A stretch of DNA of 11,633 nucleotides from Paracoccaceae bacterium (GTDB lineage: Bacteria > Pseudomonadota > Alphaproteobacteria > Rhodobacterales > Rhodobacteraceae): the NCBI GenBank assembly GCA_013214715.1, contig JABSSB010000030.1, forward strand, positions 1-11,633, given 5' to 3'. Each line of letters opens with the position of its first letter. Position 1 is the first letter of the stretch. The notes beneath the pieces are model-generated. The model was not told the origin of the DNA. It ran no database searches and saw only the letters and a program-made list of their open reading frames with translations. Shown here piece by piece: positions 1 through 5,606 of this stretch. The position numbers and the translations under genes were made by a program.

Positions 1-695
1 AACTCCGAGGTGATCGTGGTGCTCTGTGCCACCTTGACCAGATTGTCGTGACGACGGCGATAAGCGATCAAATCCGAAATCGTCCCGATCTTCAGCCCGT
101 GTTTCTGCGCGAAGGCCACAAGATCTGGCAAACGCGCCATAGAGCCGTCTTCATTCATGATTTCACAGATCACACCAGACGGGTTCAGCCCCGCCAGACG
201 CGAGATGTCCACGGCAGCCTCGGTATGGCCCGCCCGCACCAGCACGCCGCCTTCGCGGGCGCGCAGAGGGAAGACATGGCCCGGCGTCGCGATATCGGCA
301 GCCCCTTTGCTGGCATCGATTGCCACAGACACGGTCCGCGCCCGGTCATGGGCGGAAATCCCGGTGCTCACACCTTCGCGCGCTTCGATCGAGATCGTGA
401 AGGCCGTTTCATGGCGCGAGGAGTTGTTGGTGCTCATCAAAGGCAGGCCAAGGGCGTCAATCCGCTCCCTGGGCAGCGACAGGCAGATCAGACCGCGCCC
501 ATGCATGGCCATGAAGTTGATCGCATCAGGCGTGGCCATCTGCGCTGGGATCACTAGATCGCCTTCGTTTTCGCGGTCCTCGTGATCAACCAGAATAAAC
601 ATCCGGCCATTGCGCGCGTCTTCGATAATCTCATCGATGGACGAAATCGCATCGCGCCAGTCGGTTTCCACTGGACCGGGTGTCTCAAAGCTCAT
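1..695 (-). CDS. ribB: 3,4-dihydroxy-2-butanone 4-phosphate synthase (RibB), partial, probably a RibBA-type protein
   Basis: Converts ribulose 5-phosphate to 3,4-dihydroxy-2-butanone 4-phosphate plus formate, feeding the four-carbon unit of riboflavin (FMN/FAD) synthesis in the cytosol. I translated 231 residues before the left edge cuts the gene. Family motifs seen: DHEDRENEGD (37-46; metal and substrate site), STGISAHDRA (110-119), GHVFPLRAREGG (139-150), RAGHTEA (154-160) and CEIMNEDG (177-184). The stand-alone domain normally ends near YRRRHDNLV (212-220). Here the frame runs on into KVAQSTTITSE, which resembles the linker into a GTP cyclohydrolase II-like second domain, so a RibBA-type fusion is likely. 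Whether that second half is catalytic cannot be seen. The ATG at 693-695 is chosen because GGAAGG (complement of 702-707) sits 6 nt upstream. The gene lies 99 nt downstream of a sensor kinase on the same strand. Confidence 0.95.
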   Translation of the reverse strand, partial: MSFETPGPVETDWRDAISSIDEIIEDARNGRMFILVDHEDRENEGDLVIPAQMATPDAINFMAMHGRGLICLSLPRERIDALGLPLMSTNNSSRHETAFTISIEAREGVSTGISAHDRARTVSVAIDASKGAADIATPGHVFPLRAREGGVLVRAGHTEAAVDISRLAGLNPSGVICEIMNEDGSMARLPDLVAFAQKHGLKIGTISDLIAYRRRHDNLVKVAQSTTITSE

Positions 696-794
696 GACAT
701 GCCTTCCGCTTAGGGTCTTGAGCGCCAGATAGACCACGACGCCGGCGATTGCCAGAGTTTCGCCACGCCATTTCTGTCTGTCACGTCATGACAC
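696..794 (-). other. Kinase-ribB intergenic spacer with a short inverted repeat and ribB ribosome binding site
   Basis: This 99-nt gap holds the ribB Shine-Dalgarno (complement of 702-707). Just past the kinase stop codon is a small inverted repeat: TGTCA at 779-783 and TGACA at 789-793, with a 5-nt loop. It has no T tract, so it is not a convincing terminator. I see no FMN riboswitch signature, and the gap is short for one plus its expression platform. After an in-frame TGA at 786-788, the ribB frame stays open to the ribB ATG and encodes a hydrophobic stretch (LAIAGVVVYLALKTL). It has no ATG of its own, only an internal GTG. Confidence 0.4.
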
Positions 795-1985
795 TCAACC
801 AGGATCGCCGCCCAAAGCCTCCAAGGCCGGCAGGAAAACGCTCAGAGTTGTGCCCTCGCCCAAAGCGCTGTCAACCCGCACCGCACCGCTCGCGCCCCGC
901 GCGAAACTGTCCACCAAAGACAAACCAAGCCCGCCCTCGGATCCTTTGGTCTTGGTCGTGACATAGGGGCTGAAGACCCGTTGCACCATGTCCCCCGACA
1001 TGCCCAGACCAGTATCCTGAACCGATACGACAACATATCGCCCCGGATGGATCGGCGCGGAAAAACCGCCATCCGTGGCGGCGGCGACTTCTTCCAACCG
1101 GGTTGACAGGCGCAGTCGCCCACCGTCGGGCATGGCGTCGCGCGCGTTGAACACCAGGTTCAGAACCGCGCTGTCCAGCTGTCCGCGATTGACGCGCACA
1201 AGTGGCAGACCAACCGCCAGGCGCATGTCCATCGCCACCTCACCGGGCAAAGATCGGCGCAACAGTTCCTGCATGGACCGAATGGCAAGCGATGCATTGA
1301 TGGGTTCCAGCGCCGTGGCCCCTCCGGTCATGCGCATCAAGCGACGCGACAAGCTTTCAGCGCGGCGCGCAGCAGACAGAATTTCCCGAACATATTGAGC
1401 ACTGGCCGCATCCAGCTCGATGTCATCCAGCAATTCCGCATTGCCCGCTATAATGGTCAGAAGATTGTTGAAATCATGCCCCAAACCGCGTGAAAACCGT
1501 GTAAATTCCTCTTGTTTCTGGATTTCGTTGAACAGGGAGATTGTCCGTTCTATTTCGGTTTGCGCAACCTCTTCTGCAGTCACATCCAGCACAATGGATG
1601 TCCACACTGTCGCCCCGTCCTGTCGGCGGGTGGGCATACCCCGGCCTTCCAGGCATTTGCGGGCTCCCGACGGCGTCCGAATGTGATAGCGCGCCATCCA
1701 CGGATCAAGCGTGCGCAATGAAAGCTCAATCGATCCATGCATGATGTGAATGTCATCCGGTTCGATCATGGCCCACAGCGCGGCAGGGTCATCCCTCACA
1801 TCAATCCAGGACCGCTCCCAGATCGCTTCGCAACCTGGTGACATATATTCAATGTCTTCCCGTCCATCAGGGTAAAGCACATAGCGAAAGATCGCTCCGG
1901 GTAAGGATTGCGCCACATCCCGAAAATAGGCACTGAAATCGTTCTCAACGTCGTTCTGCCGCGCGAAGCGCTCGGACTCGTTCAA
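795..1985 (-). CDS. PAS-domain sensor histidine kinase without receiver domain
   Basis: Predicted two-component sensor kinase of 396 aa that autophosphorylates on histidine from ATP; signal and partner are unknown. Order of parts: an N-terminal PAS-like fold (about 25-140, with AIFRYVLYPDG and a PAC-like end IVLDVTAEEV), a short helical linker (about 140-165), the H-box GLGHDFNNLLTIIAGN with phospho-acceptor His170, then a HATPase domain with N-box LNLVFNARDAMPDGG (275-289), G1 motif DTGLGM (324-329), Phe338, and G2 GGLGLSL (351-357). The protein ends soon after, so it lacks the receiver often found on this HDFNN subtype. I see no membrane segment or signal peptide, so it is probably cytosolic. 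The start is a TTG at 1983-1985. An in-frame TAG lies seven codons upstream with no ATG or GTG between, and GGGAG sits 9 nt before the TTG. The gene lies 239 nt downstream of dctM and upstream of ribB. Function in detail is not recognised. Confidence 0.88.
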   Translation of the reverse strand: MNESERFARQNDVENDFSAYFRDVAQSLPGAIFRYVLYPDGREDIEYMSPGCEAIWERSWIDVRDDPAALWAMIEPDDIHIMHGSIELSLRTLDPWMARYHIRTPSGARKCLEGRGMPTRRQDGATVWTSIVLDVTAEEVAQTEIERTISLFNEIQKQEEFTRFSRGLGHDFNNLLTIIAGNAELLDDIELDAASAQYVREILSAARRAESLSRRLMRMTGGATALEPINASLAIRSMQELLRRSLPGEVAMDMRLAVGLPLVRVNRGQLDSAVLNLVFNARDAMPDGGRLRLSTRLEEVAAATDGGFSAPIHPGRYVVVSVQDTGLGMSGDMVQRVFSPYVTTKTKGSEGGLGLSLVDSFARGASGAVRVDSALGEGTTLSVFLPALEALGGDPG

Positions 1986-2224
1986 AATCGACCACTCCCA
2001 ATCGATCTACGCGAAGAGACAACCTGACGTTGCGCAGGATCGGTAACACACCTGTGAACAGCCTCTACGCTAAGTAAAACCTACTTTTGCCGCATCTTCC
2101 TACAGTTGAAATTATCATGAATAATGTGTGAATGCGACTCTGAAAACTTTACGAGCGACAAAATTGTTTGATCTGTCTAAAACCATACGAGCTCAGCCCG
2201 TTGTTTTTTAACTCTAATTCGCTC
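1986..2224 (-). promoter_or_regulatory. AT-rich gap between dctM and the kinase, probable kinase promoter region
   Basis: This is clearly more AT-rich than the flanking genes, as expected for a promoter region. An inverted repeat, ATTAT/ATAAT around a 5-nt centre, lies at 2111-2125 and contains a minus-strand GATAAT (complement of 2111-2116) that could be a -10 element; I found no good -35 at 17 nt. A second small inverted repeat, AAGTA/TACTT with a 5-nt loop, lies at 2072-2086. No clear intrinsic terminator follows dctM: GAGCTC near 2190 is palindromic but lacks a stem and T tract on the minus strand. No convincing small ORF was seen. Confidence 0.35.
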
Positions 2225-3625
2225 TCATCCAGCCAAAGATGGCAACCACAAAACGATGGATGGGAAGGCCACTAGAAGGGCAATTGTCACACCATCGGCC
2301 ACGAAAAACGGCGTCACGCCGCGGAAGACATCCTGCACCGAAATATCTGGCTGCACGCCCGCCACAACAAAGCAGTTCAGACCAATCGGCGGCGTGATCA
2401 GGCAAAATTCAGCCATTTTGACCACCAAAATCCCGAACCAGATTGCGCACATCGTGCCAGACATGCCAAAGGCGCTATCTGCTGCCGTGACAAATTCGCC
2501 GCCATTCAGGGCCATGACCGCCGGATAGACAACGGGCAAGGTCAACAAGAGCATTCCGATGGCGTCCATGAACATGCCCAGCACGGCATAGGCCAGCAGG
2601 ATACAGATCAGAATAAGCATCGGCGACATGGACAGGCTGGTGATCCAGTCGGAAAACGCGCCCGGCAGATCAGCAAAGCCGAGGAACCGGACATAGATCA
2701 ACACACCCCAGATGATCGTGAAGATCATCACGGTCAGCTTTGCGGTTTCCAGCAAGGCCGCTTTCAACTGAGACCAGCGCATCCCGTTCACAACCGCCAT
2801 GACAAAGACGATGAACGCCCCAATGGCCCCGCCTTCTGTCGGCGTGCCCCAAGCATCGCCGAACGGATTGTAGACAAAAAAGATGATGATCACGACCACG
2901 GCCACAATCGGCATCGCTTGCGGCAAAGAGGCAAAGCGCTCGCGCCATGTGAACCCGCCGACCGGCGGCCCGACTGTTTTGAAGATCACCGCGATCCCGA
3001 TGATCAGACCGGCATAGATCAATGCCGAGAACGCGCCCGGGATGAACCCCGCCAAAAGCAATTTGCCGACATCCTGTTCCACAATGATCGCATAGATCAC
3101 CAGAATGGCCGATGGTGGGATTAATGAGGCCAATGTGCCTCCGGCCGCCACCACGCCAGCGGCGAATTGCTTGTTATATCCGATGCGCAGCATTTCCGGG
3201 ATTGCGATCCGTGCAAACACTGCCGCCGTCGCAACAGAGGCCCCCGAGACCGCGGCAAAGCCCGCCGTTGCGAAAACGGTCGACACGGCCAGCCCGCCCG
3301 GCACCCAAGCGATCCAGCGTTTCGCCGCCTCAAACAACGCGCGGGTCAGACCGGCGTAATAGGCAAGATAGCCGATCAGAATAAATGTCGGGATCAGGCT
3401 GAGCGCCTGGCTCGACACTTTGGAATGGGGCACCTGACCTGCGGTTTTGACCGCGACGGTCAAGGCCCAACCCAGCTCATCCGTGGCGAAATCCTTGCGC
3501 GACCAGAAGATCAGGATCAGCCCGACGAGCCCCGCCAGACCGGCTGCAAAGGCCACGCGCATCCCCAGCACGACCATGAGCAGCAGCCCACCGGTCACCC
3601 AGAGGCCAATATCAATGGGATCCAT
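2225..3625 (-). CDS. dctM: TRAP transporter large permease subunit DctM
   Basis: Large, ion-coupled membrane subunit of a tripartite ATP-independent periplasmic transporter; it forms the transport path with DctQ and receives substrate from DctP. At 466 aa it is somewhat longer than many DctM proteins (about 425-450). It is strongly hydrophobic throughout, with about 11-13 likely membrane segments beginning near residues 8-40. DctM-family motifs seen: SGASVATAA (128-135 region), GGTLASLIPPS (162-172), TPTEGGAIGA (261-270), FMDAIGMLLLTLP (352-364) and ITPPIGLNCFV (410-420). The ATG at 3623-3625 begins 2 nt after the dctQ stop, so the two are translationally coupled. It is the last gene of the operon. 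Substrate is most likely a small carboxylate, which is family-level inference only. Confidence 0.95.
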   Translation of the reverse strand: MDPIDIGLWVTGGLLLMVVLGMRVAFAAGLAGLVGLILIFWSRKDFATDELGWALTVAVKTAGQVPHSKVSSQALSLIPTFILIGYLAYYAGLTRALFEAAKRWIAWVPGGLAVSTVFATAGFAAVSGASVATAAVFARIAIPEMLRIGYNKQFAAGVVAAGGTLASLIPPSAILVIYAIIVEQDVGKLLLAGFIPGAFSALIYAGLIIGIAVIFKTVGPPVGGFTWRERFASLPQAMPIVAVVVIIIFFVYNPFGDAWGTPTEGGAIGAFIVFVMAVVNGMRWSQLKAALLETAKLTVMIFTIIWGVLIYVRFLGFADLPGAFSDWITSLSMSPMLILICILLAYAVLGMFMDAIGMLLLTLPVVYPAVMALNGGEFVTAADSAFGMSGTMCAIWFGILVVKMAEFCLITPPIGLNCFVVAGVQPDISVQDVFRGVTPFFVADGVTIALLVAFPSIVLWLPSLAG

Positions 3626-3627
3626 CT

Positions 3628-4257
3628 TCAGCCCTTCCCGTCCAGCTGCTCGGCCTCGGCAGCAGCCTGTGCGGCCGCATCCTGCACCAGCGGCACAGCC
3701 ACCGGCGCGTCAAGCCCCAGAACCAGCGCCCGCCCATAGCCGATGATCTGGATCATCAGACGCAGGCAAAGCACCGAAAACGCCACTGGCGCCAACAGTT
3801 TCGCTGGCCAGATCGGCAGGCCAATATCGATGGAGCTGTCCCGGCTCCACATCGGTTTCGTCATGTCGAAAGAGCGATCAAAATGCGCCCAGCTTCCCCA
3901 AACCAACGCCATCATAAGCGCTAGGATCAACACGACCGACAGCAGCTCGGCCGCCCAAAGCGCGCGCCCCTTCAGTCTGCCAATCAGGATATCCATGCGG
4001 ATATGAGTGCCATCGCGCTGCGCATAAGAAATGCCCATAAAAGCGATCAGCGGCATTGCCTGTTCAATCCAGTCGACATAGCCCGGTAGAGGCGCATTGA
4101 AGAAATTCCGTCCGCCGACAGACACAACGGCCATCACCATCAGCGAAAAAACCGCCAGCCCGCTCAGCAGGGCAAGCCAGCGCTCCAGCACCAGCAATTT
4201 GCGGTCCCAACGCGAGAGAGCGGAGCCGTCCTCCAGAACCGATGCGCTGCCAGCCAT
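3628..4257 (-). CDS. dctQ: TRAP transporter small permease subunit DctQ
   Basis: Small membrane subunit of the TRAP transporter, needed with DctM for uptake across the inner membrane. It has 209 aa, within the upper part of the family range, with four likely membrane helices at about 28-48, 62-80, 103-122 and 150-172. The family pattern GRNFFNAPLPGYVDWIEQ (49-66), followed by GISYAQRDGTHIRMDIL (75-91), is typical of DctQ. The C-terminal tail (about 185-209) is Ala/Glu rich and probably cytosolic or disordered. The ATG at 4255-4257 follows GGAGAG with close spacing. It lies 51 nt downstream of dctP across a strong hairpin and ends 2 nt before dctM. Confidence 0.93.
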   Translation of the reverse strand: MAGSASVLEDGSALSRWDRKLLVLERWLALLSGLAVFSLMVMAVVSVGGRNFFNAPLPGYVDWIEQAMPLIAFMGISYAQRDGTHIRMDILIGRLKGRALWAAELLSVVLILALMMALVWGSWAHFDRSFDMTKPMWSRDSSIDIGLPIWPAKLLAPVAFSVLCLRLMIQIIGYGRALVLGLDAPVAVPLVQDAAAQAAAEAEQLDGKG

Positions 4258-4276
4258 ATCTCTCTCCGGTGGTCAT

Positions 4277-4301
4277 GGCCCGGGCGCAGACCGCCCGGGC
4301 C
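4277..4301 (-). promoter_or_regulatory. Perfect 10-bp G+C hairpin between dctP and dctQ
   Basis: GGCCCGGGCG at 4277-4286 pairs exactly with CGCCCGGGCC at 4292-4301 around a 5-nt loop. In the transcript the hairpin starts 7 nt after the dctP TAA and ends about 19 nt before the dctQ ATG. There is no U tract, so it is not a standard intrinsic terminator. Stable stems at this place in binding-protein transporter operons are known to protect the upstream message from 3' decay or reduce read-through, giving more binding protein than permease; that role here is inference. Confidence 0.75.
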
Positions 4302-4308
4302 GAGTTGT

Positions 4309-5325
4309 TTAGGACCCGTCGCGGGTCTGTTCGAGTGTGGTGATCACAAGGTCATACAGCTCCTGGCCCGGCAGACCCTGTGCGGTCATGTCGGCAATCC
4401 ACTCTTCGCGGATCGGATCAGCAGCCTTGGCGCGGAACTCGGAGATTACATCATCTGAGATCTCGACCTTCTGCACGCCTTTCTCTTCCAGCACCGAATC
4501 CCAGCGCTGCAGCAGTTCGGCATAGTTAGCGAGGTAATGATCCAAAGCCTCGGGGATCGAGCTGTCCAGCGCGGCTTTATGCTCATCGCTCAGGCTATCA
4601 TAGGCGTCGATATTCACCACAACCGGGCAGTTCACGGTGCCGGGGTTCAGGTTGGCGGTCCACCAATCGGCCTGGTTGATCGTGCCAAAGGAAAGATGCG
4701 CATGCTGGGCAAAGGCCACAGTATCAACAACACCTGATTCCATCGCGTTATAGGCTTCGGTCGCAGGAACCGAGGTTGGCACGCCGCCAACAGCCTCGAA
4801 CGCCTGACCCAGACCACCCGTTGCGCGGACGCGCATGCCATCAAACGCGGCCAGCGAGTCACGCGGATCACCAGTGCCCACCAAGTTATACTGCGGCATG
4901 GGCGAGGTCATCAGCAGCTTGGCATTCCACTGCGCCATTTCTTCGGCTGCCGCCGGATGGTCGTAAACCGCCATCGAGACAGCAACTTCTTCCTCCAGCG
5001 TGTTCACACCCAAAAACGGCAGTTCCAGAACGGTGACCACACGGTTCTTGTCACGATGATAGCCGGCACAGAACTGTGCCATCTCAAATGCGCCGATCTC
5101 GATCCCGTCAAGATTTTCGCGCGGCGCCGACAGCCCACCATAGCTAACATTGATGGTGAACTCGCCATTGGTCTTTTCAGCGACCAGCTCGGCCACCTTT
5201 TCAACATGCTCGGTAAAGGCCCGGCGCTTGCCCCAGACCGAGGCATTCCATTCCGTTGCCGCAGCCTCGGCAACAAAGGCAACAGTCACGGAAGCCGCAA
5301 TGGCTCCCACGGTGAACGTCTTCAT
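4309..5325 (-). CDS. dctP: TRAP transporter substrate-binding protein DctP
   Basis: Periplasmic solute receptor that captures the substrate and hands it to DctQM. It has 338 aa with a Sec signal peptide: MKTF start, hydrophobic core about 6-20, probable cleavage after an Ala near 21-23. The mature protein has the DctP fold; the pattern FDGMRVRATGG (161-171) holds the arginines (Arg165/Arg167) where the family's substrate carboxylate-binding Arg lies, followed by PTSVPATEAYNAMESGVVD (183-201), also typical. Cys86 and Cys233 are the two cysteines noticed in the mature region. The ATG at 5323-5325 has an excellent Shine-Dalgarno, AGGGAGG, 8 nt upstream (complement near 5334-5340). It is the first gene of dctPQM, divergent from acs. 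The substrate is not assignable by eye; the neighbouring acs suggests, but does not show, a carboxylate entering central metabolism. Confidence 0.94.
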   Translation of the reverse strand: MKTFTVGAIAASVTVAFVAEAAATEWNASVWGKRRAFTEHVEKVAELVAEKTNGEFTINVSYGGLSAPRENLDGIEIGAFEMAQFCAGYHRDKNRVVTVLELPFLGVNTLEEEVAVSMAVYDHPAAAEEMAQWNAKLLMTSPMPQYNLVGTGDPRDSLAAFDGMRVRATGGLGQAFEAVGGVPTSVPATEAYNAMESGVVDTVAFAQHAHLSFGTINQADWWTANLNPGTVNCPVVVNIDAYDSLSDEHKAALDSSIPEALDHYLANYAELLQRWDSVLEEKGVQKVEISDDVISEFRAKAADPIREEWIADMTAQGLPGQELYDLVITTLEQTRDGS

Positions 5326-5379
5326 GATAATACCCTCCCTAAGGTCACGAAGCGGCTCCCGGCGCTCCGATTGATGGCA

Positions 5380-5408
5380 AAGCTAACGCGGGGTTTGCCC
5401 GCTGCCAA
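5380..5408 (-). promoter_or_regulatory. Candidate sigma-70-type promoter for dctPQM
   Basis: On the minus strand, TTGGCA (complement of 5403-5408) is followed after 17 nt by TAGCTT (complement of 5380-5385). The -35 is good, the -10 is weak. Transcription would start near 5373, giving a leader of about 50 nt to dctP. GGCAAA (5376-5381) and TTTGCC (5394-5399) form an inverted repeat across it, and GCGGG/CCCGC (5388-5392, 5398-5402) a small stem, so it could also hold an operator. Read by eye only. Confidence 0.35.
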
Positions 5409-5416
5409 GACCCATC

Positions 5417-5454
5417 GCATTCCGCTGGACAGTTAACTGCGATTTACAGAATGC
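5417..5454. promoter_or_regulatory. Nested inverted repeats in the dctP-acs divergent region
   Basis: A perfect 10-bp palindrome, CAGTTAACTG (5430-5439), is flanked by a wider inverted pair, GCATTC (5417-5422) and GAATGC (5449-5454), centred within 1 nt of the inner one. It lies between the candidate promoters for dctP and acs, where a shared regulator could act on both. I do not recognise a known motif with confidence. Confidence 0.4.
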
Positions 5455-5480
5455 TGCGCCGCCGCGAAAATCATTTACAG
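5442..5480 (+). repeat. ATTTACAG direct repeat, two copies 31 bp apart
   Basis: ATTTACAG occurs at 5442-5449 and again at 5473-5480. The 31-bp period is close to three helical turns, so both copies would face the same side of the DNA. The first copy contains the candidate -35 of acs. The second lies at or just downstream of the candidate -10, near the expected start of transcription. Confidence 0.4.
5443..5471 (+). promoter_or_regulatory. Candidate sigma-70-type promoter for acs
   Basis: TTTACA (5443-5448; five of six matches to TTGACA) is separated by 17 nt from GAAAAT (5466-5471; four of six to TATAAT). Transcription would start near 5478 and leave a leader of about 130 nt before the acs ATG. 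That leader holds an unbroken 19-nt pyrimidine run (5502-5520), a small stem TAGTC/GACTA (5533-5537, 5544-5548) and a GC stem GCGCC/GGCGC (5560-5564, 5577-5581). I recognise no riboswitch class. Confidence 0.35.
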
Positions 5481-5606
5481 GCAACTTCTTTATCGCAGGC
5501 GCTTTTCTTTCTTTCTTTTCAAACTCGCGGCATAGTCGGGCCAGACTACTCCGGGCTTGGCGCCACCATTCTGGGCGGCGCGGCACCGGTTCTTGGGAGG
5601 ACAGTG

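Noticed and set aside
48..557. A 169-codon plus-strand frame opposite ribB
   Set aside because: ribB on the minus strand explains this interval with conserved motifs; the opposite frame has low-complexity Arg/His-rich sequence.
696..794. FMN riboswitch upstream of ribB
   Set aside because: The gap is only 99 nt and I cannot find the conserved RFN-element blocks.
2161..2224. Intrinsic terminator after dctM
   Set aside because: There is a run of T on the plus strand and a GAGCTC palindrome, but no stem followed by a T run on the minus strand, which is the one needed.
3167..3739. A 190-codon plus-strand frame opposite dctM and dctQ
   Set aside because: Antisense shadow of two clear membrane-protein genes, with no domain or ribosome binding site.
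5388..5402. GCGGG/CCCGC stem as a terminator for a gene reading into the dctP-acs gap
   Set aside because: The stem is only 5 bp with no T tract, and both flanking genes read away from it.
5451..5606. A 52-residue N-terminal extension of Acs
   Set aside because: The extension exceeds the family length, crosses the pyrimidine run and candidate promoter, and lacks a ribosome binding site, while the ATG at 5607 has an excellent one.
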